From contig JASGHK010000006.1 of the NCBI GenBank assembly GCA_049841135.1, positions 868,001 to 932,000 of the forward strand: 64,000 nucleotides of DNA, written 5' to 3'. Below the pieces are notes generated by a model that had not been told where the DNA came from, did not search any database, and was given only the letters and a program-made list of their open reading frames with translations. Position numbers and translations under genes: made by a program. Source of the DNA: JACRCT01 sp049841135. Its GTDB lineage: Bacteria > Myxococcota > Myxococcia > Myxococcales > UBA5297. Below, in pieces: positions 28,712-37,279 of the stretch (within the stretch, counting starts at the first letter, position 1; each line of letters starts with the position of its first letter).

Positions 28712-30060
28712 GCGTCGTCACCAGGCTGCTGCAGTCCCGCGCCGCGGACCTCCTTCGCTTCGAAGCCAACCGCCACCTGCGCGCTCACGACGAGAGCCGG
28801 CGCGTGCTGGTGGTGGGTGGCGGCACCAAGGCGATGCGCGGCTACATCCTGGAGGGCATCCACCGGCGCGGCTTCCCGGTCACGCTCCTCTGCGACGCGC
28901 GGCCGACCTGGGAGAGCGCGCTCATCGACCGCTACGTGCTGGCGGACCTGGGCTCGCCCGAGGCGGTCCTGCGCGCCTTGCGCGACGAGCTCCACGAGCA
29001 CCCGGTGCGCGGCGTCCTCACCTACGTCGAGACCGCGGTCCCGCTCGCGGCGCGCATCTCCCGGGAGCTGGGCCTGCGGCTCTACGGGCCCGAGGTGGCG
29101 GAGCGGGTGCGGGACAAGGCGCTGATGCGGCGCTGCCTGGCGGAGGCGGGGCTGGTGGTGCCCAAGGTCGCGGTGGTCGAAGGCGGCGACGTCCGCGGGG
29201 CGGTCTCGAAGGTGGGGTTGCCGGCGGTGTTCAAGCCGGTGCGCGGCGAAGGGAGCATCCACGTCCTCAAGCTCGAGGACGAGCGGGGCATCGCCGAGGC
29301 GGAGCGCCTGGTGGCGCAGTCCCAGGCGGACCAGGGCTGGAAGTACGGCGGCTACCTCGTCGAGCAGTACGTGGCCGGCGAGGAGTTCAGCGTCGAATCG
29401 GTCGTCGCGGACGGGCGGATCCTGCACGCGGCGATGACCGACAAGTACAAGGGCGAGGAGCCGTACTTCGAGGAGCTCAGCCACACCGTGCCGACGCGGC
29501 TCGGGTCCTCCGAGGTCGACGAGACGCTCGAGGTGGTGACCCGGGCCATCCGGGCGGTGGGGCTGGACAACTGCGCGGTGCACACCGAGCTCAAGCGCGG
29601 TCCGATGGGCGTCGTCATCATCGAGGCGGGTGGCCGGCTCGCCGGCGACCGGATCCCACGGCTGGTCGGGCTGGCGCGCGGCGTCGATCTCCCGGAGGCG
29701 GTGGCGCGCGTCGCGGTGGGGCAGCCGGTCGATCTCTCACCGCGGACCGGCCGCCATGCGAGCGTCGGGTTCTTCGTCCCCGCGTTCGAGCAGACCCAGC
29801 GCGGCGAGCTGACAGTTCGGCCGGTGGTGCCGGGCCTCGTCGAGTTCGACTTCTGGGGTCAGCCGGGCCAGGTGCACGGCGTGCCTCCCAGCGTCTTCCT
29901 TCTGCGGCTGGGCTACGCGGTGACGGTCGCCGACAGCTACGAGGAGAGCCGGGTCCTGCTGGAGCGGACGCGCTCGCTGGTCACGTCACAGACCGGGCTG
30001 GAATTCCTGCCCTTCGAGGTGAACCGCGCGACCGCCCAGGCGCGGGATCGAGCGGCATGA
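28708..30060 (+). CDS. ATP-grasp ligase
   Basis: A 450-residue ATP-grasp enzyme of the carboxylate-amine ligase group (carnosine synthase / PurK-like fold). An N-terminal Rossmann-like part (RVLVVGGGTKAM) precedes the ATP-grasp region: DKALMRRCLAEAGLVVPK, the Lys-bearing LPAVFKPVRGEGS, the metal-binding end VVIIEAGGRLAGDRIP. It probably joins a carboxylate to an amine using ATP; substrates unknown. The ATG overlaps the GNAT stop (ATGA). The stop codon forms the start of a 70-bp repeat (30058). A second, different ATP-grasp gene lies at 35996 in the polysaccharide operon. Confidence 0.85.
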   Translation: MSVVTRLLQSRAADLLRFEANRHLRAHDESRRVLVVGGGTKAMRGYILEGIHRRGFPVTLLCDARPTWESALIDRYVLADLGSPEAVLRALRDELHEHPVRGVLTYVETAVPLAARISRELGLRLYGPEVAERVRDKALMRRCLAEAGLVVPKVAVVEGGDVRGAVSKVGLPAVFKPVRGEGSIHVLKLEDERGIAEAERLVAQSQADQGWKYGGYLVEQYVAGEEFSVESVVADGRILHAAMTDKYKGEEPYFEELSHTVPTRLGSSEVDETLEVVTRAIRAVGLDNCAVHTELKRGPMGVVIIEAGGRLAGDRIPRLVGLARGVDLPEAVARVAVGQPVDLSPRTGRHASVGFFVPAFEQTQRGELTVRPVVPGLVEFDFWGQPGQVHGVPPSVFLLRLGYAVTVADSYEESRVLLERTRSLVTSQTGLEFLPFEVNRATAQARDRAA

Positions 30061-30188
30061 TGGAGGTGGGAGGCCCTGTGGTCGCGTGCGTCCCGCCCGT
30101 CTCAATCTGTCCTCTCCCGTCTTCATTTGATGGAGGTGGAACGCCCGGTGGTTGCGGGCGTCCCGCCCGCCTCAATATCTTCATTTGA
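30058..30188. repeat. Two tandem ~70-bp repeats with GC hairpin
   Basis: Two copies start TGATGGAGGTGG (30058 and 30128) and end CTTCATTT. Each holds a GTCCCGCCCG core; in the second copy GCGGGCG-TCC-CGCCCGC forms a perfect 7-bp stem. The region lies between the ATP-grasp and MBOAT genes and could act as a terminator. It looks like a dispersed intergenic repeat family. Confidence 0.7.
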
Positions 30189-30308
30189 GCGTCGGCCCGT
30201 TGCTGCCGGCGTGGAAAAGTGCCGTGTAGTCCGAGCCGAGCTTCCCGAGCATCCAAACAAGCGCTTCCAGCGGTTCGACCCGAGCGTCGTCACCGGCGCG
30301 GAGCGCGA

Positions 30309-31796
30309 ATGCTCTTCAACTCGTACGCCTTCATCTTCGCCTTCCTGCCTGTGGCGCTGGCCGGCTTCTTCGCCGCGGCGCGCTGGGCCGGCGCCAAAGC
30401 GGCGCTCGGCTTCCTGGTGGCGGCGTCGGGGTTCTTCTACGGCTGGTGGAACCCGCGCTACCTGCTGCTCATCGCGCTCTCCATCGCCGTCAACTTCGTG
30501 CTGGGGACCTCCCTCGCGAAGACGGCGGCCCTGGGCCCGGTGGTCGCGCGGCGAGCGCGTCTCTGGCTCGGCGTGGCCTTCAACCTCGGGCTGCTCGGCT
30601 ACTACAAGTACGCCAACTTCGTGGTCGACACGGTCAACTGGACCGGCGGCTGGCGAATCACCGTCGACCGGATCGTGCTGCCCCTGGCGATCTCCTTCTT
30701 CACCTTCCAGCAGATCGCCTTCCTCGTGGACGCCTGGCGCGGCAAGGCACGGCCCTACCGGCTGCACGAGTACACCTTCCTGGTCACCTTCTTCCCGCAC
30801 CTCATCGCCGGGCCCATCGTCCAGCACGGCGACCTCCTCTCGCAGCTCACCGAGAAGGTCTTCCGGCCGGACCGGCGCAACCTGGCGATCGGCGCCAGCT
30901 ACTTCGTCATCGGCCTCTTCAAGAAGGTCGTCGTCGCCGACTCGATCGCTCCATGGGTCGGACCGGTCTACGACGCCCACGGTGGCGGCGCCGGCGCGCT
31001 GCTGGCCTGGCAGGCGACGGTCGCCTACTCGCTTCAGCTCTACTTCGACTTCTCCGGCTACTCGGACATGGCCATCGGCCTGGCGCGGCTTTTCAACTTC
31101 CGCTTCCCGGTCAACTTCAACTCGCCCTACAAGGCCACCAGCGTCATCGACTTCTGGCGCCGCTGGCACATGAGCCTCTCGCGCTTCCTGCGCGAGTACC
31201 TCTACTTCAGCCTCGGCGGAGGTCGGCGAGGCCCGGTGCGCCGCTACACCAACTTGATGCTCACCATGCTCCTGGGCGGGCTGTGGCACGGGGCCGGCTG
31301 GGGCTTCGTCCTCTGGGGCGGGCTCAACGGGCTCTTCCTGATGGTGAACCACGGCTTCCGCTGGCTGCGCGGGGCGGGCGAGAGCGAAGACGACGCGCCA
31401 CGCGGGCACTGGCTCGCGACCGAGGCATCGGTCCTGCTCACCTTCGTGGCGATCATGTTCAGCCGCGTCTTCTTCCGGGCTCCCGACCTCGACAGCGCGC
31501 TCGCCGTCCTCAAGAGCCTGCTCGGGTTCGGTCCCGAGGCGGCCGCGGTCGCGTCCTTGGCGCCGTGGCTCGTCCTCGTCGGCCTGTGGATCGCCTGCCG
31601 CGTCCTGCCCAACAGCCAGGAGCTGCTCGCGGGGCTGGAGCCGCAGGCGACGGCGACGACGACCCGCCTCTCCGCCGCGCCCGCATGGCTGCGCTGGTCG
31701 CTGACGCCGCGCTGGGCGGCCGTGACCGCGCTGCTGGCCGGGGTGGCGCTCCTCAACCTCGACCGCGTCAGCGCCTTCCTCTACTTCCAGTTCTGA
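30309..31796 (+). CDS. MBOAT-family O-acyltransferase (AlgI-like)
   Basis: A 495-residue multi-pass membrane protein of the MBOAT family, the channel/acyl-transfer partner in exopolysaccharide acetylation. Visible family marks are the N-terminal MLFNSYAFIFAFLPVAL, FFTFQQIAFLVDAWRG, the FPHLIAGPIV block, LQLYFDFSGYSDMAIG, the conserved DFWRRWHMSLSRFLREY and the catalytic-His region GGLWHGAGW. The ATG at 30309 fits the family start. The gene for the SGNH-like partner follows after 14 bases, the usual AlgI-AlgJ pairing. Confidence 0.93.
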   Translation: MLFNSYAFIFAFLPVALAGFFAAARWAGAKAALGFLVAASGFFYGWWNPRYLLLIALSIAVNFVLGTSLAKTAALGPVVARRARLWLGVAFNLGLLGYYKYANFVVDTVNWTGGWRITVDRIVLPLAISFFTFQQIAFLVDAWRGKARPYRLHEYTFLVTFFPHLIAGPIVQHGDLLSQLTEKVFRPDRRNLAIGASYFVIGLFKKVVVADSIAPWVGPVYDAHGGGAGALLAWQATVAYSLQLYFDFSGYSDMAIGLARLFNFRFPVNFNSPYKATSVIDFWRRWHMSLSRFLREYLYFSLGGGRRGPVRRYTNLMLTMLLGGLWHGAGWGFVLWGGLNGLFLMVNHGFRWLRGAGESEDDAPRGHWLATEASVLLTFVAIMFSRVFFRAPDLDSALAVLKSLLGFGPEAAAVASLAPWLVLVGLWIACRVLPNSQELLAGLEPQATATTTRLSAAPAWLRWSLTPRWAAVTALLAGVALLNLDRVSAFLYFQF

Positions 31797-31810
31797 AGGC
31801 CGGAGTCCTC

Positions 31811-33160
31811 ATGGCGGAGCGAACGAGCGTCCAGGAGTCTTCCGAAGAACCCGCAGCCGCGGGCGTCCCGCCGAGCCCCGAGGCTCGCTACCTGAAGCGG
31901 GTGCTGTGGGGCACGGCGCTGCTCGTGGCGACGGTGGCTCTGGTCAACCTCATCGCCGATCCGTTCGACGTCTATCGTCTCGTCGCCGTCCCCAGCCTCA
32001 ACCAGGCCAAGCCCTTCGCGCGCTTCCACGACCGGCTCCAGAAGGCCTGGGCCGTGACCCATCTGCGTCCGGACACGGTGGTGCTGGGCACGTCGCGGGC
32101 GCAGATCGGCATCCCGGCGTCTCTGCTGGAAGAGGCGGGCGTCGCCTCGCGGCCGCTCAACCTGGGGCTTCCCGGCGGGACCGTGTACGAGGCCTGCCGG
32201 TACCTGCAGCACGCCGAAGCGGCCGGAGAGGTGCGCCGCGCCGCGGTGGGGCTCGACCTGCTCATGTTCAATGGCGCCTCGCCGCGCGCCAACCCGGAGT
32301 TCGAGGAGCGCCGCCTGCTGGTCGACGCCAAGGGGGCCCCCAACCACACCGCCTGGGCGGTGGACCTGGCCCCGACGCTGCTCTCGCTCGATGCGCTGGC
32401 CGACAGCCTGCGCACGGTGCGCCGCCAGGACCTGGGCAGCTACCTGCTGGACGACGGCACGCGCAACCCGGCGACGCAGGTGCGCAGCGTGGCTGCTGCC
32501 GGCGGGGCGCGCGAGCTGTTCCGCGCGGCGGAGCGGACCTACTTCGAGTGGATGCGCTGCTTCCGCCTGCCGCACGCTCCGCAGGACCCGCCGCACCTCG
32601 ACGACCTGGGGAGGCTGCTGGACGTCGCGCTGGAGCGGGGCATCGCGGTCGACCTGTTCATCTCGCCCTCGCACGCCCGCCACGGGCAGCTCGTGCGCCT
32701 GAGCGGGCAGTGGGAGGCGCAGCGCCAGTGGAAGCGCGAGCTGGTGCGCCGCGTGGAGGAGGCCGCGCGCCGGCACCCGGGCTCGCCGGCGCTGCGGCTG
32801 TGGGACTTCTCCAAGGCCGAGGGAGCGACCGTCGAGGCGGTTCCGGCGCTCTCCGCGAAGGGCGGGACCATGCGGTGGTACTGGGACAGCGCGCACTTCA
32901 CCCCGGCGCTGGGCGAGCGGGTGCTGGCGCGGCTGCTGAACGAGGCGGACGCCGACCCTCGCTTCGGCATGGTGCTCGACTCCGCCCACCTCGACGCGCA
33001 GCTCGCCGAGCTGGACGCGGCCCAGGACCGGTGGGCGAACGAGCACCCAGCCGAGGTCGAAGAGCTGGCGATGCTCTGGCGCGAGGTCCAGGCCAAGGCG
33101 GCGGGCTCCGCGTGCCGGCGAGCGAGCGAGCCGGGAACGACCGTGGCGGCGGCACCCTGA
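31811..33160 (+). CDS. AlgJ/AlgX-like SGNH-fold O-acetylation partner
   Basis: A 449-residue protein with one N-terminal membrane span (VLWGTALLVATVALVNLIA) and a periplasmic domain. The block VLGTSRAQIG has the position of the SGNH nucleophile motif, and DSAHFTPALGERVL near the C-terminus has the position of the Asp/His motif. Such proteins take acyl groups passed by the MBOAT protein and put them on a polysaccharide. It is co-transcribed with the MBOAT gene and convergent with the histidine kinase at 33209. Confidence 0.8.
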   Translation: MAERTSVQESSEEPAAAGVPPSPEARYLKRVLWGTALLVATVALVNLIADPFDVYRLVAVPSLNQAKPFARFHDRLQKAWAVTHLRPDTVVLGTSRAQIGIPASLLEEAGVASRPLNLGLPGGTVYEACRYLQHAEAAGEVRRAAVGLDLLMFNGASPRANPEFEERRLLVDAKGAPNHTAWAVDLAPTLLSLDALADSLRTVRRQDLGSYLLDDGTRNPATQVRSVAAAGGARELFRAAERTYFEWMRCFRLPHAPQDPPHLDDLGRLLDVALERGIAVDLFISPSHARHGQLVRLSGQWEAQRQWKRELVRRVEEAARRHPGSPALRLWDFSKAEGATVEAVPALSAKGGTMRWYWDSAHFTPALGERVLARLLNEADADPRFGMVLDSAHLDAQLAELDAAQDRWANEHPAEVEELAMLWREVQAKAAGSACRRASEPGTTVAAAP

Positions 33161-33208
33161 GCGAGGGAAGCCGAGCGGAGGTCCGCGGCGCGCTCGGCAG
33201 GGTCGACG

Positions 33209-34720
33209 TCACTGGGGCATCAACGGCAGCACGACGATGAAGGCGGCTCCCTGCTCGGGCGTGCTCTCGGCGCGGATGGTCCCTTCGTGGGCGCGCACGA
33301 TCTGGGCCGCGATGTGGAGGCCGAGGCCCAAGCCAAGGGTGGGGCCGGGATGGGCGCTCTCAAACGCGTCGAAGATCCGCGTGAGCGCCTCGGTGGGGAT
33401 CCCTCTGCCGGAGTCGCGCACGACGAGCTCCGCGTTGCCATCCACCCTCCGGGCCGTCAGGGAATACGGGGCCGCCCCGTAGCGCAGGGCGTTGGAGACG
33501 AGGTTGACCAGAACCTGCTGCAGCCGGCCCGGGTCCCAGTTCCCGACGAGCCCGTCCGCCAGCTCGACCCCGAAGCGGTCGGCGGCGCCGGCCGCCGCGA
33601 TTCGGGGAGCCATCTCCTCCAGCGTCCCCAGGACCAGGCCCTTCAGCTCGACCGAGACCTTCTGGTAGCGCATGCGGTCGGTGGACAGGCGGCTGAAGTC
33701 CATCAGGTCTTCGACCAGCCGCTGCATGCGCCTGACCTGCCGCGACAGGAGCTCGAAGCGCCCCGAGAGGTTGGCGGCAGGGTTCTGGCTCAGCAGGCCG
33801 GAGGTCAGGTCCAGGTTGAGGATCATCGTGCTCAGCGGGGTGCGCAGCTCGTGCGATACGACCGAGACGAAGCGGTCGCGTTCCGAGACCGTGCGCTCCA
33901 GCTCCTTGGTACGAGTCGCGATGCGCTCCTCGAGCTGCCGGTTGAGGAGCGCGAGGTCGTGCCTCACCGCGGACAGATCCTCGACGAGCAAGGTATTCCG
34001 GAAACGCAGGCGGATCGCCTCGTCCTGCGCGCGGCTGCCGGCCCAGGCCACCGCCGTCATGCCGAAGCCGAAGATGGTGAACAGGCCCGCCATCGTGAAG
34101 TGCATCGCGGTGTCGGCGAGACACAGCCGGACGACGGGGACGCCGACCGCCGGAAAGGCGAAGGCCACGAACGCGGGCAAGAAGCTCGAGGTCGTGGCGG
34201 AGACGCCGGCGACCATGCCTCCGATGACGAACAGGACGAGGTACAGGCTGCCCAGCGAGTGCTCCGGGTAGAGCGCCACGCTCGCCGAGCCCCAGAGCAG
34301 GCCCGACGCGGCCAGCCCCACGAGCCACTCGAGCTCCCATCGCCGCGGGCGGTAGCCCTCGCTCTCCTTGGCGCGTCGGTGCTGCCTCCAGCGGACGAGC
34401 CTGACCGCGGCCAGGGCGTAGGTCAGTCCCGCCCAGAGGAGCATCGGAGGGTGGGGGAGCGTCTGCCACAGCGCGGCGAGCAGGATGGTCGAGTTGACGA
34501 GGTTGGTCACCAGGGCGAACAGGCCCTTGCCGTAGAGCGCGCGGATCTTCTCGGCGTGGACCCGAACCTCCAGGGCCGCATCGCCTCCTCGCAGCCCGCC
34601 GCTCTGCCCCCTGGCGTCGACGCCCGCCAACGATGCTCCGGCACCGGCGTGCCCAAGGCCGATGGCTTCGGCTCGAGTGGAGTCCGCTCTGTCGGCCGGG
34701 CGCAACCTGCGGCAGTCCAA
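33209..34720 (-). CDS. Membrane histidine kinase
   Basis: Sensor kinase with a multi-span N-terminal membrane module (from GLFALVTNLVNSTILLAAL to TMAGLFTIFGFGMTAVAWA), a short coiled segment (LNRQLEERIATRTKELERTV), a HisKA domain with phospho-acceptor His in VSVVSHELRTPLS (about residue 288), and an HATPase domain (N box LVNLVSNALRYG, G1 DSGRGIP, G2 LGLGLGLH). The first 50 or so codons are low-complexity and the frame has no good start there, so the true start may be a TTG or CTG nearer 34630. No receiver is adjacent; the single-domain receiver at 47558 is a possible partner. Confidence 0.85.
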   Translation of the reverse strand: MDCRRLRPADRADSTRAEAIGLGHAGAGASLAGVDARGQSGGLRGGDAALEVRVHAEKIRALYGKGLFALVTNLVNSTILLAALWQTLPHPPMLLWAGLTYALAAVRLVRWRQHRRAKESEGYRPRRWELEWLVGLAASGLLWGSASVALYPEHSLGSLYLVLFVIGGMVAGVSATTSSFLPAFVAFAFPAVGVPVVRLCLADTAMHFTMAGLFTIFGFGMTAVAWAGSRAQDEAIRLRFRNTLLVEDLSAVRHDLALLNRQLEERIATRTKELERTVSERDRFVSVVSHELRTPLSTMILNLDLTSGLLSQNPAANLSGRFELLSRQVRRMQRLVEDLMDFSRLSTDRMRYQKVSVELKGLVLGTLEEMAPRIAAAGAADRFGVELADGLVGNWDPGRLQQVLVNLVSNALRYGAAPYSLTARRVDGNAELVVRDSGRGIPTEALTRIFDAFESAHPGPTLGLGLGLHIAAQIVRAHEGTIRAESTPEQGAAFIVVLPLMPQ

Positions 34721-34831
34721 ACCAAAACGTAAGTCTTGCCTCGGCGGTTCACCACGGCCCCGCGCCGGCGGAAGGACCGCTCGCCGAGGACTTCAAGGAG
34801 CGAGCACCCAGGCCCTGGTGGCAGCCCCGCG

Positions 34832-35983
34832 CTAGGGAAGCCGAGCAGAGACCTGCGCCGTGGTCGCTGTGACCGTGGGCGTGGCGGGCTCGGGGTCCGC
34901 GGGCTTCCCGCGCCCCATCAGCCGCTCCTTCCACTCGAGGATCCGCTTCTCGAACAAGTAGTAGGAGGCCGACGCCATGCCGACCACGAGCACCGAGGCT
35001 CCGAGGAAGCGCACCAGTCCGCCCGCGCCGGGGATAGCCCGGGAGACCACGTTCATCGCCAGCATGTGCATCAGGTACATGCCGTAGCTGACGGTGCCGA
35101 TGTGGCGCATCGGCGCATTGGCGAGCGGCGGCATGAGCCAGTGGTCGGCGCGGACGCAGACGGCGACGACCAACCAAGTCATCGAGACCGCGATGAGGAG
35201 GTCCGGGACGCCGTCCAAGGAGAGCGCCGCGACCATGACCGCGAACGCCAGCGGAGCGCTGGCGCGGTGGCCGGCGATCCGCCAGGCGACCGCGAAGCCG
35301 CGCTGGCGGTGAGTCAAATAGGCCGCCAGGCAGCCGAGGCAGATGGGCGTCGCCACGCTCGAGAGGATGCGCATCGGCAGCGAGGCCCCGGAGACGACCC
35401 CGGCCGACACGGCCCAGACGCCGGCGAGGTGCGCGGTCAGCAGGACGGCCATCACGGCCGCGGGCGCCCACCAGCGCCGCGCGAAGCGCACGACGCTCGG
35501 CCACACCAGGTAGAACTGCTCCTCCGTCGCCAGCGACCAGGCGAAGTAGAAGATGACCCGCGCGCCCGCGTCCCGCTCGACGAACCAGTTGGAGGTGTAG
35601 GTCAGGAAGTAGGGCAGGTTCGAGAAGAAGCCCGCTCCCGCGGCGCTGTGGCGGTCGACGAGCAGCACCAGCGCCACGTAGAGCCCCAAGACCACGTAGT
35701 AGAGCGGGAAGATGCGCAGCGTCCGCCGCAGGTAGAACTTCGACAGCGAGATCTGCCCGTGGGCGTCTTGCTCGCGCAGCAGCAGGGTCGTGATCAAGAA
35801 GCCGCTGATGGCGAAGAACAGCGAGACGCCGTGGAAGCCGCGCGAGAGCGCCCCGGGCGCCCCTTCGCCGCCGGCGTGGTGCCAGATGACGGCCAGGATG
35901 CTCAACGCCCGCAGCCCGTCGAGCGCCGGGAAGAAGCGGGCCTTGCGGAACGCCTGGTGAGCTGCGCGGACGCTCTCGGTCAC
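34832..35983 (-). CDS. OafA-type membrane acyltransferase (acyltransferase 3)
   Basis: A 383-residue integral membrane protein of the acyltransferase 3 family, which O-acylates surface sugars. Family blocks: FFPALDGLRALSILAVIWHH near the N-terminus (His of the first helix), GVSLFFAISGFLITTLLLRE, FYLRRTLRIFPLYY, and SLATEEQFYLVWP. About ten membrane spans are visible. It is the last gene of the minus-strand polysaccharide operon, 12 bases after the ATP-grasp gene, and probably decorates the polymer made by that operon. Confidence 0.92.
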   Translation of the reverse strand: MTESVRAAHQAFRKARFFPALDGLRALSILAVIWHHAGGEGAPGALSRGFHGVSLFFAISGFLITTLLLREQDAHGQISLSKFYLRRTLRIFPLYYVVLGLYVALVLLVDRHSAAGAGFFSNLPYFLTYTSNWFVERDAGARVIFYFAWSLATEEQFYLVWPSVVRFARRWWAPAAVMAVLLTAHLAGVWAVSAGVVSGASLPMRILSSVATPICLGCLAAYLTHRQRGFAVAWRIAGHRASAPLAFAVMVAALSLDGVPDLLIAVSMTWLVVAVCVRADHWLMPPLANAPMRHIGTVSYGMYLMHMLAMNVVSRAIPGAGGLVRFLGASVLVVGMASASYYLFEKRILEWKERLMGRGKPADPEPATPTVTATTAQVSARLP

Positions 35984-35995
35984 GGTTCGCCCCTC

Positions 35996-37279
35996 TCACG
36001 CATCGAGGATCATCGAGCGCACGAACGCACGCGGATGGCGCGCATAGCCGGCCAGGTGCTGGGCCACGTCCACCAGCGCAGGAAGGCCGTCGTCGGGGTC
36101 GGCCACGGCGTCCGTCGTCCAGGCGCCATGGTCCTGCAGCCACCGGCGCCAGGTGCGCACCTCGTCGCGGGTGAGCCGCCCGGAGGCGCCCTGGCCGCGC
36201 AGCAGGACCTCGAAGATGAAGTGATGGGTGTAGGCGCGGGCAGGCTGGCTGCGCGCCTCGCGCAGCTGGGCGTGCTCCACCTCGGCCTTCAGCGCCTCGC
36301 GGTCGCCGGTCGCTGCCAGGTACGCGAAGAGCGGCAGGGGCATGCCGCGGTCGATGTCGAACGCCATCTGGCTGTAGAGGCGCGGGTTGAAGTCGATGAG
36401 CAGCTTGCGGTCGCCGGTGGCGATGAACTCGGCCTCGAAGACGCCGTGGTAGCCCAGCGCCAGGCACATGCGGCGCAGCCTCTCGGCGAGCGGGGCGTCC
36501 ACCGGCGCCTCCTCGAAGCACAGGCCGATTCCCAGCTTGCGCGGCCGCTGCAGCACCTTGGTCGACGCACGGCAGACGAACAGCTCGCCGGTCTCGTCCA
36601 CGAAGCCCGAGAGGCTGTAGATGCCCTGCTCGGCCTCGGCGTGCAGCTCCTGGAGGATCGGGGTTCCGGCGTCGGGGTCCTGCTCGAGGAGCGCCGGGGC
36701 GCAGCGGTTGCTCGCCGCGAAGGCGCGCCACTTCGAGGCGAGCTCGCCGGCGCTCTCGGCCCGTGCGCCCTTGGAGTGCGACTCGAAGAGCACCTGCGTG
36801 CGCGGCTTGACCAGGAGCGGGAAGCGCGCCTGGGCCGCGATGGCGGCGAGGTCATCCGTGGAGCGCGGGAACCAGCTGCGCGGCGTGTCGATGCCGGCCT
36901 GCGCGGCAGCGGCGTGCAGGCGCTTCTTGTCCAACAGCGCGTACACCGCCTCCAGGCTGGGGCTGACCAACGCGAAGTGCCGGCCCAGCTCGGCGCGGTG
37001 CCGCGCGAAGAGCCAGGCGAGGTCGTCGGTGGTCGGGTAGAGCACGTGGCCGGGGTTGGCCTCGCCGAAGCGAACGGCCCAGCGCAGGAACTCGTGCGCG
37101 TCGCCGAGGTCCGGGCAGCGGACCTGCCGGGTGACGAACCGCGACCAGCGCGCCGGGGCGAGCAGCTTGCTCTCGGCCATGGTCACGGGGACGCCGCGCC
37201 GGCCGAGACACCGGACCGCGGCCAGGGTGCCGTAGTAGTTGCCGGCGGTCAGCAGCACCGGCGCGACGGGCCGGGTCAT
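35996..37279 (-). CDS. ATP-grasp domain protein of the polysaccharide locus
   Basis: About 427 residues. The N-terminal Rossmann part (VLLTAGNYYGTLAAVRCLG) and an ATP-grasp fold (DKKRLHAAAAQAGIDTP, FPLLVKPRTQVLF, LLIDFNPRLYSQM) are seen. This type is frequent in exopolysaccharide clusters, where it may attach an amino-acid-like or carboxylate group; substrate unknown. Its ATG overlaps the stop of the WecG fusion gene by four bases. The frame is open further upstream, but the coupled ATG at 37279 is preferred. Confidence 0.8.
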   Translation of the reverse strand: MTRPVAPVLLTAGNYYGTLAAVRCLGRRGVPVTMAESKLLAPARWSRFVTRQVRCPDLGDAHEFLRWAVRFGEANPGHVLYPTTDDLAWLFARHRAELGRHFALVSPSLEAVYALLDKKRLHAAAAQAGIDTPRSWFPRSTDDLAAIAAQARFPLLVKPRTQVLFESHSKGARAESAGELASKWRAFAASNRCAPALLEQDPDAGTPILQELHAEAEQGIYSLSGFVDETGELFVCRASTKVLQRPRKLGIGLCFEEAPVDAPLAERLRRMCLALGYHGVFEAEFIATGDRKLLIDFNPRLYSQMAFDIDRGMPLPLFAYLAATGDREALKAEVEHAQLREARSQPARAYTHHFIFEVLLRGQGASGRLTRDEVRTWRRWLQDHGAWTTDAVADPDDGLPALVDVAQHLAGYARHPRAFVRSMILDA

